NCBI RefSeq assembly: GCF_001522545.3
Contig: NC_031772.1
Location: 2,364,603-2,428,602 of the forward strand
DNA: 64,000 nt
Direction: 5' to 3'
DNA from: Parus major
Taxonomy: Eukaryota; Chordata; Aves; Passeriformes; Paridae
In this document: positions 13,571 to 24,400 of the stretch, piece after piece
Position numbering within the stretch: the first letter of the stretch is position 1
Layout of the letters: every line of letters starts with the position of its first letter
Notes under the pieces: model-generated
The model's database searches: none
What the model was told of the DNA's origin: nothing
The model's input: the letters and a program-made list of their open reading frames with translations, nothing else
Made by a program: the position numbers and the translations under genes

Positions 13571-13899
13571 CCATCAGGGAATGCCAGGGCTGGGAGCACT
13601 TCCAGCTGCCTCCCCTCAGCACTGGGAAGGGCAGAGCTGAGGATGAAGTTCTGGCTCTGCCCATCCTTCTCCAGGAAATGAGCACTGACTCCTTCCCAAA
13701 GCCCTCAGGTTCAGCTGCAGGGATGAGATGGAAATCAAAAGTGTCATTTGTAACTGCTGGGCCAGTGGCCACACCAAGAAAATGAGTATTTTGAGAATTC
13801 TTGGGGAGAGCTATTAGCAATCTTCATTTATCTCTCGTGCAATTAAGTTTTACCTGGAGTGACAGCAGCATTGGCACTCTGAGAGTTTTCTGGAGCCAG

Positions 13900-13990
13900 G
13901 GAGCAGGAAATGGAGCAGGAAATGGAGCAGGAAATGGAGCAGGAAATGGAGCAGGAAATGGAGAAGGAAATGGAGAAGGAAATGGAGCAG
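13900..13990. repeat. 12-bp minisatellite, about 7.5 units
   Basis: Unit GGAGCAGGAAAT. Five units are identical, two near the 3' end read GGAGAAGGAAAT, and a final partial unit reads GGAGCAGG. The strand is purine-only except for one C and one T per unit. The open frame across it on plus encodes a GNGA repeat and is not a credible gene. Confidence 0.93.
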
Positions 13991-16319
13991 GGGTGTTAAA
14001 GCACCACCCCAGGACCATGCCCAAGCCATTACATCTCCACATCAGCATTTTTCAGAGTGGAGAATCGCAACTTTGGCCTCACACCAAAAAGAAAAAAGAT
14101 TTGATTTCTAAGGAATGCAGCTTAAAATGTACCACTCACCTCTGATCACTTTTTTTTTCTTTTAATTCAGTTTGTTGTGAACATAAATCACCCTTTCTTG
14201 ACAATCTTCCTGGCACACATGTGGGTGCCATGGCAACTATCACAACCTCCAAATCCTGTGCTCCTGAAACACACAACTGGGTGATTAAAGGATTGCTATC
14301 TTTAAATCCACAGATCTGCAATCACCCCTTAGCCATGGCTAAACACTATAAATAATTGTAGTATGGATTTTTTATAGAGAGAAATCCAGCAATAAGGACA
14401 GAAATTCAAATATTGCTTTTCCAGTTCAGCTGTATCAAGATATCCAGCATTACAAGTCTCTTAAGAAACTGGGTAATTAATTACATTGCCTTCGATGTAG
14501 TGAGTAACTGCCAGGAAGCAGACTTAAAACTTGGATTCTGTTTTAATTTATTTTATTTATGGGCACGAGTGAGGCTTTCAGGTAACTGAATACAAAATAA
14601 ATTGGAGTGTGAATGCTAAAAGAAAAGTAGATTTAAAACAGAGGTAGATTTAAGTAGAACAGGTACTTAAAACTAAAGAATTGCTTGAAAACAAAGCAAC
14701 CACAAGGCCAAGGGAAGAGGAGAGCAGGATTATTCCAACCCCTGATAGCCCACAGCCCTCTGCCTGAGGTGGGTGGGATGAACCACATGCTAAAACACCT
14801 CTTCATACTAACTTTTCAAACTCATTCACATCCTTTTCAAACCATCTGACTCCCAAATCCCCCGTACTTTAGAAGATTCTGCAATTAATATAAGCTTATT
14901 TTTCTAATGTACTTCTGGTTTAAGTCAGGTGAGAGAAAACACAGACCAAGTTCTGCTGAGAACGATTTTTGCTTTGCCCAAATTGGCTCCATCCAAACTA
15001 ATTAAAAAATGTTCAGAACAATGAGATTTCCTCAGCTTTCTTACCATGGGCAGGGATTTATTTCTGGGTTACAGGATTGCAGAGGTATTATTCAGATAAT
15101 AAAAAAGAAGGCCAGAGATTTGTAAACAATGGCAAAACAGCTTAACCGTTTGATCCCCACTTTTCTAATGGTCATCATTATTGAGCTCATTTTGTTATTA
15201 TATTGCATCCTTCCAGAAATATCTGGGAAAAAAACACAGTTCAGCTTACCCTTGAAATATTTTTCTTTTCCATTTTAACAAAACTTAGAAGTTTCTGAAC
15301 ATTTCTGTGCTTCTATCTGTATTCCATAGGGCTGCACATTTCCTGAGCAGCTGAAGGCCTGAAGGAGAATCCTTTGGCCATACATTCCCTTTATAAATCC
15401 CCAGCTGATGTAGTTTACAATACTCCACTGAACTCCTGACTTTCATTTACAAAGCTCAGAAGAGAGCTCATAGCCAGTGCCAGGCTGTTATGTCCACCAA
15501 AGGATATATCCATTTGATTGAGGCTCCTCCTTTATTCTCCAGATTTGAACAGAGACAGGAGGAGCTTTCTCTGCTTTTTATCCTCAGTATTGCAGTTTTC
15601 TCTTTTCAGTGCAAGCCACTGGCATAAAATATTAATTACACAAGAACCCAAAATGAACCCTAATATCTTCATAGTGAGAATATATAGATTGCATATGGAA
15701 TAGATGGGAAGGAACAAAACTGGGTCTCAAAGGGCTGCTAAAATTACATCTGAACCATCTGAAAACACAGATCTGCTGTGTATTTAAACACCACTATGAT
15801 TGGTTCTTTCAAAAACCAGAGGAGTCCCTTGAACTCATCTTTTTCTGTTTAAAATTTTAAATTTTTTACACTTGTTTACTTGTGTGACTCAGCTCATGCA
15901 AACCCCAGCCACTGCTTGCATGTGCAGTAAATCCACTGTGCATTCACCTGTAAGCCAGGGGCAATTAAGAACAAATAACTAAGGTGGCAGTATTTTATTA
16001 TTGTAGGGCCAGAGCCATGAAAATGATCAAGAATTTAATTAATGTTTTTGCTGTCCTGTGCATGACAACCGCCATTCATTAAAACATAATCAGCAATAAT
16101 ATATAAGCACAAGGTAGATCCAGAATGATTGGAGGTTTGAGACGAGCCCTGAGCTGGTGCCAGGCAGAGCTGCTGGTCCTGAGCAGAGCCAGATCCTCCC
16201 TCTGCTGCCTGTGGAGCAGAAAGGAGCAGAGAGCACAGGGAGCTGTGAGCACACAAACAGGAGAGAATCCATCACCAGGAGCTCCAGGACATCCCCTGGC
16301 CCCGCAGGGATGGCTCCTG
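13991..16319. other. Unique DNA, no gene seen
   Basis: AT-rich up to about 16080, then a GC-richer patch (about 16100-16319) leading into the LTR. The block at about 15120-15220 has the look of constrained noncoding DNA (few repeats, ordered ATTA and CATCATTATTG motifs), but this is impression only. Nothing else recognised. Confidence 0.55.
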
Positions 16320-16762
16320 TGATGCCTTCTGGGGATACCTAAAAACAGAGGCCAGACAGAATTAAGGAAATTAAAAGGGGCTCTATTTATTGAAGGGACT
16401 TCAGGCACATTTAGGGCAGACAAAGCTCCCCAGGGCTGCACCCAAAGTACAGAACAGGTCATGAGTTTTACACTTTTATAAGTTTGGTCCATTTGCACAT
16501 TGGGGATAAATCTTCCAATTCCAGCTGCAGGGAATGAAGTCATTTCCCCCAAGTTTGCTGCCCCCAGCTCCCTTTTGTTCCCATCTCTCAGGGCTGGGGC
16601 AGTGAGGTGTCCTTGACTGCCAGGCCTGGAGAGGAATTGCTGTGTCTGCCCAAAGTGGGGAAGCAGCAGCTGGCACTGGGTGTGGAGTTGAGAGTTCTGC
16701 ACTGAAGAGCTGCAGGGTTACAAACACATGGAAAATGGAAATGTTGGAATCCTACAGCATCA
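16320..16762 (-). mobile_element. Solo LTR of endogenous retrovirus (copy 1, reverse)
   Basis: Read on the minus strand, the 443-bp element starts TGATGC and ends GCATCA, a perfect terminal inverted hexamer with the TG...CA ends expected of retroviral LTRs. It is flanked by CCTG at 16316-16319 and 16763-16766, a likely 4-bp target-site duplication; 4 bp is typical of class I (gammaretrovirus-like) integration. A TATA-like TATAAA lies at 16475-16480 (minus strand) and an AATAAA polyadenylation signal at 16386-16391 (minus strand), in the right order for U3-R-U5. No gag, pol or env sequence adjoins it, so it is a solo LTR left by recombination. A second copy lies at 20965-21409 in the opposite orientation. 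The 83-codon frame in both LTRs is incidental. Confidence 0.88.
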
Positions 16763-17079
16763 CCTGCAGCCACCAGCACTGCCCTGAGCCCTGGTGCTGG
16801 CTGCACCACGGGCGAGCACAGCTGTGCTCCCTGTCAGAGCAGCACTCACAGCCATGCACAAACTGAAATTGGGATTGGGAATGCTGAATCACAAGTCTCT
16901 GGAATGTTCCAGCCATACAACATCATAAAATGCTGCTCTTTGGTTGGGGTTTTTTTTCCCTTCTTATGTGTTGGAGAACAGCAAACCTATCTATGCTTAT
17001 GATCTTGAAAATATCATTCCACTTGGCAGAATATGTCTTTGCAGCATTTCATTGCTCTGTGGTTCTGGGAACCTTAATT

Positions 17080-17080
<1 letters not shown>

Positions 17081-17110
<30 letters not shown>
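17081..17110. repeat. (AAAAC)n microsatellite
   Basis: About six AAAAC pentamers, followed by decayed A/C-rich sequence to about 17132. Confidence 0.88.
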
Positions 17111-18559
17111 CCCACAAAAAACACAAACAAAACCAACTTAAAATCAATTCTTCCTGTCAGTCAGAAGAGAATCAAATTATTTTAATCCAACATCTTTGAG
17201 AACAACTAACACTGGATGTTAGTAACAAGGGGTTTAGGAAGCATTGCACACATGTGCACACAGATCTGTTCCTTTTGCTAATACCTAACTTGAATTTTCA
17301 GGGACCCTGAGAAATTTGGCAACACCAGATTAGCAATTTTTGGATTGACCAGGAATATCCTGAGGCAACCTTGAACCATGCTTGGCAAAAATTGAGTAAG
17401 ACATGGTTCAAAATTATGTTAATCTGTCACTGAGGAGAAACATTTTGTGATGAAGGGCTCAAAGATAACCAAGTTATGGAAAAAATCAATGATTCCCATG
17501 ATGAACAGGTTATCTGAGAAAATATAATCAGATGGATGTCCAGAGAACAGGCACATCAGCAAATTAAAGAAAGAAAACAAACCAAATCAGAAATCAGCCC
17601 AGCACAGGAATCACCCAAGTGAAATGTGGGGAATCAAAGGTGATCATAACTCACAGCACAGGTGAAACCACATCTGCACTGCTCCAGTAATGCTGCAAAA
17701 ATCCTGGGTGAGCTGCGCTCCTTCCCCCTTCCTTCAGAGCTGGGTGGAACAGGAATCATCATTTCTATAGATGGCACTGCACTGCTTCTTTATGCATAAA
17801 TTATCATCTCATTATCCTTAAAAGGAACTGGATCTTGGGACTTGTTTAAGGTTACTTGTGGTGGATTTGGTTGGTCTGGTTATCTCTGAGGCCTGGTTGT
17901 GACACAGCACAGGGGTGAAATTATGAGCTGCTTTCATTCAATAACACCTTATTATTTATTAAAAAAGCATTTGGCTATGTCAGAGTTTGCCAGATGTAAT
18001 AATTAGGTGTCATGCCCCCATAAAAATGTAAGCAATATGACAGCCACTAATGGAGAAAGAATTGAAGGCTAAGTAAAAAAAAAAACCAATGAATCAATGG
18101 AACAGCCAGAGATTCACCAGAGGAATCCCAATGTCTGGTCTAAATACACTTCTGGTGGAATTTGTCTAAGGTCTCAGATCACTTGCAGATGAGACTTTTG
18201 GTTTTCTGAATTGTAGATTGTGGACCTTTGTTAAAGATCTAAGTCAGTGCTAATTAATCCTCCAACACGAACAGCAAATCCCTGTGTTTGGCCTGAACTT
18301 TAAGACACTCGTCCCCATCTCCTTGCAGACACGACATTATGAGAACCCCTCACAAATTAGCTTACATAACAGAAAATAAAATGGAGTTTACCCTTTAGAA
18401 AGACAGAGTTCAGGGTCTTCAGGTGCTGAAAGTACAAACTGGAGCTGAAAAGAGGCCAAATTACTTTAACATTTAACCAATTTGGATCAGACGGGCTGAA
18501 GTCTACGGTCACAATGAACTAAGTGAAATATAAAGGAAACTTAATTCTCCCATTTTGTT

Positions 18560-18700
18560 CTGCTGAAAAATGGGTTTCTGGTAAAGCACAGTTAATCACA
18601 GTGAGGAAATGACATGTCATAGTCATGGCACAATTGTGACAGCACCGCTGCTGCTAATTTATGAACTCTGTGACCATTTGTGATTCTCTTCTTTGTACTA
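18560..18700. promoter_or_regulatory. Candidate regulatory block with short palindromes
   Basis: Within 30 bp lie a 12-bp perfect palindrome, ATGACATGTCAT (18609-18620), and a 10-bp palindrome, CACAATTGTG (18629-18638), which contains a CAATTG E-box. TGACA-type half sites are recognised by TALE homeodomain proteins and CANNTG by bHLH proteins. The sequence is unique and repeat-free. Function is inferred from motifs alone. Confidence 0.22.
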
Positions 18701-20642
18701 AATCAAAGGTTGAAGGCCAGAGTACTCCAGGTTTGTATGTGATTTTGTTCTGACAGGCACCTCATGCAGAATATCCTTATGAAATGAAGATATCTGTTAT
18801 CATTTGATAAGTTTGGGAACAAAAATGTTGGGCTAATTGAATTAGGTATTATTGCAAAGCTAAAATTTGGTGGGGAGCCCTTTTGTCTTTTTTTTTTTTT
18901 TAATTTTTCATTTGAAAAGTTTTTAAAAAGTGCCTTTCCTAAGAAAAAAACACATCAAGAAATACCACCTAGATGACAAAGAATAATTTTTGATTGATCC
19001 AGGACACACTCTGCCTTAATGTTTTTCTTTTCTTTTCCAGGAAGCTGCTTAGAGAAGAAAGAATAGGGACACTTGAACAAAAAAGTTTCTTGCAAAGTTA
19101 TTTCACACAGATGAATCTGTGTAATGGAGACCTTTTTGCTACTTTATGTACTGGCTAATGAGCAAAAGACATCCCAGCTTTTAAATCCAATTGCACTTTA
19201 GTTGACCTACAGCTCTATTCATACAGAGCTAGATGGGAAAAGGTAACAATTCCCACCTGACCCAAAATTTCAAGACATTAATAAATTTCAAAGCGTTTTC
19301 CTTCTGCAGGCTGAGTAGTATTTCCATGAAAGTGAGCAATAAATGCATTTCTGCTGATCTCTGTATTTCATTCTGATGAAAATAAGGAATACACCTGATC
19401 TGAGAATTCTGTGGTTTGGGAACCACTGGATCCAAAAGACTGAATTTCATTGTTATTGAGCAGGTGAAGCTCCCCCCTCATGTTCCAAGCAGAACCATCC
19501 CACTTTCTGCTTGAGAAAAACCAAAACCCATCCCTCAGCCTGACGATAAAATAATCACTGCAACAGAAAAGGTGTAGAAATGATCACATAAAAATACCTC
19601 TGGCCTATAATGAACGTGCTGTGACTTAGATGGTGTCTTAAAAAGGAAGAGGAAAAGTAATTGTGTTTGTTGAAGATGTAACATAATTCTGAAGAAATTG
19701 AAATTGTTGCCTCTGTATGTGGTAGGCTTAAACAATATTTAAGTGGCTGTTATTCCACTTTGGAAATCTGTTCTACTCTGTGTTCTGTTGAATTAGATCA
19801 AGAATAAATTTGGATGAAGATAAAGTGCCAGCTCCATCAGTGAGAGTGCAACAGAGATCACACTCAAGTCAGAGGAATAAAAAGAATGATTAAATGAGGT
19901 CTACGTGCTTTTTGTAAGATGTACGGCTGGAGGCTCTTTTATGTGAAATGACTTCAAAGCTACCTTGTAAGAGTACATTAAAAATAAAATAGCACCCAGA
20001 AGAGATATGAGAGGGCAGGATTTTAACCCTGAAAGTTTCTGCTTTTCTTGGTAAATTACAGATAACACTCATCAGCAGTACTTAAGCCACTTCTCCACGA
20101 GCTCGACAGTGGCAGCCAGGAGTGTTGTGACAGTCCAGCTCCTTTAAGTGGCACAGAGACAGCCTGGAAACAGCCCAGTGACAGGAAGATTGTCTAAAAG
20201 GCACAATGATTGTAGGGACAAATCTCTACATGCAGCAGCCCCCTAGCACCCACATTGTAATAAAGATAACCCTTCAATGCAGTGGAGACACTGAATTGTA
20301 CTTTCTAATCCCCAACACCGACTTTACAGACTGATATTTGTACATTTAAATGCTCCAGTGCCTCCTGTTGCTGCATCCTAGCTGGTACTGCATGTGTGCA
20401 TTGCTGGGAGAGGTGGTCTGTCCTTACCAAAGCAAACAAGGTGTGCAAGCCTTGTTTTTATTGTCTCAGATTTTATCACGATGGCTGCACACTCACAAAG
20501 CAAAAAAAACAACAATTAGGCTTTAGACTTGTGATGGGAGCCCTTGCTGGGATTTTTCAGCCAAGATGCTACATCTTTTACAGACATTTAATATTGTTTT
20601 CATGCCAAACTATTTGCTGCACACCATATCTGTGGTATCTTA

Positions 20643-20690
20643 GATGTTTCAAATCTTTGATGTCTCAAATCTCCGATGTCTCAAATCTCC
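20643..20690. repeat. 16-bp tandem repeat, 3 units
   Basis: Three units of GATGTCTCAAATCTCC (the first degenerate, TTTC and CTTT in place of CTC and CTCC) sit end to end. The array ends 274 bp upstream of the plus-strand LTR. Confidence 0.85.
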
Positions 20691-20964
20691 TCTCTCTTCA
20701 CAGCTTGCTCTTTCTTTACAGAGCTATAACCTCTTCAAGGATGTACCTGGAGCAGCTCTGGGTGAGGGGAGCCACCTTCTCTGCTCCCACCTCAGTGGGA
20801 AGAGGGACAGCACCCTCTTCCCTCCCACCCTCCTGTGCCAGCCTCCTCTCCTCCGTGCCCCTGGGGTTCCTTGGCTCTGTCTCCTTGGGGAGAAAGGAAA
20901 GGGGCCAGGAGCACCCCCAGATCTTCCCTGTTTGCACAGCCCAGGGGATTGGGAGCCATGACTC

Positions 20965-21409
20965 TGATGCTGTAGGATTCCAGCATTTCCATTTTCCATG
21001 TGTTTGTAACCCTGCAGCTCTTCAGTGCAGAACTCTCAACTCCACACCCAGTGCCAGCTGCTGCTTCCCCACTTTGGGCAGACACAGCAATTCCTCTCCA
21101 GGCCTGGCAGTCAAGGACACCTCACTGCCCCAGCCCTGAGAGATGGGAACAAAAGGGAGCTGGGGGCAGCAAACCTGGGGGAAATGACTTCATTCCCTGC
21201 AGCTGGAATTGGAAGATTTACCCCCAGTATGCAAATGGACCAAACTTATAAAGTGTGAAACCCATGAGCTGTGTTCTGTACTTTGGGTGCAGCCCTTGGG
21301 GGGCTTTGTTAGCCCTAAATGTGCCTGAAGTCCCTTCAATAAATAGAATTGCTTTTAATTTCCTTTATTGTGTCTGGGCTGTGTTTTTAGGTATCCCCAA
21401 AAGGCATCA
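20965..21409 (+). mobile_element. Solo LTR of endogenous retrovirus (copy 2, forward)
   Basis: A 445-bp element of the same family as the minus-strand LTR at 16320-16762. It starts TGATGC and ends GCATCA. TATAAA is at 21247-21252 and the AATAAA polyadenylation signal at 21338-21343. Flanks are ACTC and GCTC, a possible 4-bp target-site duplication with one mismatch, so the insertion may be older than copy 1 or the duplication may have decayed. By eye the first ~210 bp differ from copy 1 by about one base, while the last ~230 bp carry roughly twenty differences plus small indels. There is no internal proviral sequence, so it is a solo LTR. Confidence 0.87.
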
Positions 21410-24400
21410 GCTCCTGTGTGTGAGGGAGGCACAGAGACACCTGAGCCTGGCTGGGAACCTGTGCTGGAAGGTTCTGCCAGCAGCTCCCACCACAGCAGAG
21501 CCCGTGGGCTCTCCTGACAGCCTTGATAAATGATTGCCCATCAGCATCAGCTACCAGAGACAAACTTCAGCCTTCCAGATTAAAGCTTTGCTGTGGCTAA
21601 CAGTTGGGAAACTCTTATATTTCATTCTGACTTCTGCTGAAACAGTGAAACAGAGATTTTGCTGGGTCAACAGATGTGTAATACCATGCCTGTCCAAACC
21701 CTTTTTTTTTAGGAAGATGATAATATCTGGTAATATACAGACAAGATACTTTCAAATTCATGAATTCTATAAAATTATATACATTATTTATTGGCTTATA
21801 TTTTTTAGGAAAAGAAGTTATTTCAAAATCCATTATTTATACTTTCTACAGTGTTCCACTTAGCTATATATACAGTATGTATAACTACAATTGGACTTAT
21901 ACAGGTAAATTTTTGGGAATTCCAAAGCATTGGTTATGGGTAAAATATTTACAACACCTCCTGCATACAACTAAATACGTTTTACTGACAAATGCAGAGT
22001 CAGAGTGTTTATAAATTAAATTACAGTATCAGCTAACACGGTGACAGCTTCATTATTAGCACAAAATCCTGGAATCTGTTTAGAATTCAAGTTCAGCTGA
22101 AATTAATAAAATATTTAATGTACTTACAAAGTGGTCCAAACGATCCTATCATGGCCACATTTAAAACTTTTGATGGACAATAAGTTATGATGTCTTTTCA
22201 GTGAAAAAAAAAAAAAAAGAAGAAGAAAGAAAGAAATCTCTGTGTGCAATTACTCTACACAGATTTGGTACTTCATCTAAAAATGAAAGGTGAAGGGTGG
22301 TTAAAGCACAAGCAGCCTGAATTTTTTATGATGACAATTCAGAATTTTCAGTGTCTGAGGCAATTCCAGCTGAAAAGCAATTTTACTCCTACATTTACCT
22401 TCAAAAGGTATTCTACAATAGTAACTTTCAATTTGGAAGCCGATGTGAGCCCGTTATTGCTTACAGGGCATGACAGCATTGTTGTTAACCCTTCAGTGCC
22501 TGGAGAATTGGTGACTTTCAGGGCACTGGATCTGAGGGGGGATGGCAGCATTGCTCCAATTCGGAGAACCAGACCTGTGGGGACAGCTCCTGCCTGGAGC
22601 TGGTGGCTCCCTCAGTCAATGTTCTGCAGAGAAAGGGACTGCAGGAGAAGTTAAGAGTTTGTTTTCCCCTCTTCTGTGCTCTGGGTTCTTACATCAACTT
22701 GGGCAAGAGCTTCATAAACAAAGATAGACAAATATTCCCATGCAGAGAAGAAATCTGGACCACCCACCACTCCCTACCAATCCCAGCTTTACCCATCTTC
22801 CTTCCCAGGAGGAGAAAAACACAAGAAACTCTTTATTATTCTAATTTTTTTACATTATTTTAATGTTTTCCTCATTTGAATTCCATTTGTTAAAGACTGC
22901 ACCTTTTTGGGCAGCGATTTGTGAATTTTTTTCCCACCTCCTGATCTCCTGTATACAATAACCTCTGTGCAAGGCACCACGTTTACAGAAATGAGGCTTT
23001 TGAACTCCTTCCAGATCTTCTGATGCATTTTTTGGGTACCTGTGTAAGTCTGCACACTACATAAATACATGAGATATGCCCCAAAATTAGGCTATTTACT
23101 CTTGAACTGTAGTAAAACATCAAATTAGGAAGCTGTTATGTTTTTAGATCACTATTGCTTATAATTTATTACTAACTATGGATTGGAGGGGAGTGCAGAG
23201 CAAGGAAGAGCTAGAAGGGGAGGACTTACAAAACAATTCCATTTGTCACTTTTTTTTTTAAACTCCATGAACTTGAAGGCAATTTCCAAAAGAATTTTCT
23301 CCCTTACAAGTTAAATCCTTTTTCTCCTCCTTCTGTTCCAGTGCTGTTAACAAAAAGCAGCTCATAAATCAAACTTTAATCAAGCTGAAAATCCCAGTTT
23401 TATTTCTTTGCTTCCCTAGGGGGTCAGAGCATTTTGCAGAATCTTTTTTTTTTTTTCTGAACTTCTCCTCTTCAGAACTTCTTTTTGCTGCTTGCTTTCT
23501 CTCCTAATAAAATTATTTTCATTTAGGATTACCGCCCTCCTCTCCTTCCTGACATTGCACTTGCTTCCTCAGCCTCCTGTGATTGAAAGTATTTAAAGCC
23601 CTGCAACTTAATTGGAAGAAACATGATTGTAAGGGATTAGCAACCCCTCAATTCAATATACAGAATTATGTTTACACAGCCAAGGAGAGATTAATCTGCT
23701 ATTTCTCTAATTTTTCTGGTGTTTTCCTGGCTTTAGACTTCAAATCTGTATAAAATAAGACCACATTCAAGCAGGACAACTGGTGGAAGCTCAGGACATT
23801 GTCACTATCACCTCATACTGTGAATGGGGATTGTGCTGAATTCACTTCCAGCACTATATATTATATACTATTCTTATTTATTTTCAATTCCACGCTCTCT
23901 ATTTGAAGTAAAAATTTATAGTATAAAGTTTAACAGGCACAGCTGATTTAACAAATCAAATTGAAATGACTCCTGGATTACTTCATCTTAGAATGAAAAA
24001 TGACTTTTTCCTTTTATCCTGCAGTTAACAAAACGTTGATTTGGGACAAATAGGCATTGATTTAAAATTTGGACAAGATCATAAACTTTTTAACCCCCAT
24101 TCTTTGTTACCATTTAAAAATGCAGTTTAAAATGTTAGACCTGAGGCACTGCAGTCTCTTTGAGGTTTATTTAGGAGGAGAGCAGAGCAAGAATGAATAA
24201 AACCAAGCTGCCTTTGGATAGCACGATAAGAGGAACTCAACCAGAGTAAGCAAATGAAAGGAACATTTCCTATGAGACTGCCTTATGAGATTTCCAGAAT
24301 GACTAAGATTGTCTTTAAGGTGATAAGCCAAGTTTTATACTGCAGTTTAGTGAATCACTTCCCAAGAATGAATAGAATTACGCCTATGGCATTTTGTACA

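Larger units (their letters stand above)
16763..20642. other. Unique spacer between the two inverted LTRs
   Basis: I see no retroviral coding remnant, primer-binding site or polypurine tract, so this is host DNA and not a proviral interior. It holds a CAAAA pentamer array at about 17081-17110 and a T14 run near 18890. A motif-dense block at 18560-18700 is listed separately. A strong polypyrimidine-CAG splice-acceptor-like site near 19040 is not followed by a convincing exon. Confidence 0.6.

Noticed and set aside
13054..13820. Long open frames (up to 217 codons) on both strands over the 15-bp array
   Set aside because: All arise from one stop-free repeat whose period is a multiple of three; no start context, splice structure or non-repeat domain supports a gene.
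16079..16702. 207-codon minus-strand frame
   Set aside because: Mostly LTR and adjacent GC-rich DNA; shared residues with the other LTR show that it comes from the repeat and is not a gene.
19021..19090. Polypyrimidine-CAG splice acceptor with possible exon
   Set aside because: The acceptor looks good, but the following sequence meets stops quickly and no matching donor or conserved frame is evident; a noncoding RNA exon cannot be excluded.
16763..20964. The LTR pair and spacer as one provirus
   Set aside because: The LTRs are in opposite orientation and the spacer has no proviral coding sequence, primer-binding site or polypurine tract.
20396..21139. 247-codon plus-strand frame running into the forward LTR
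   Set aside because: About the last third is LTR sequence read through, shared with the opposite-strand frame in the other LTR; the upstream part crosses a tandem repeat and a GC-rich patch.
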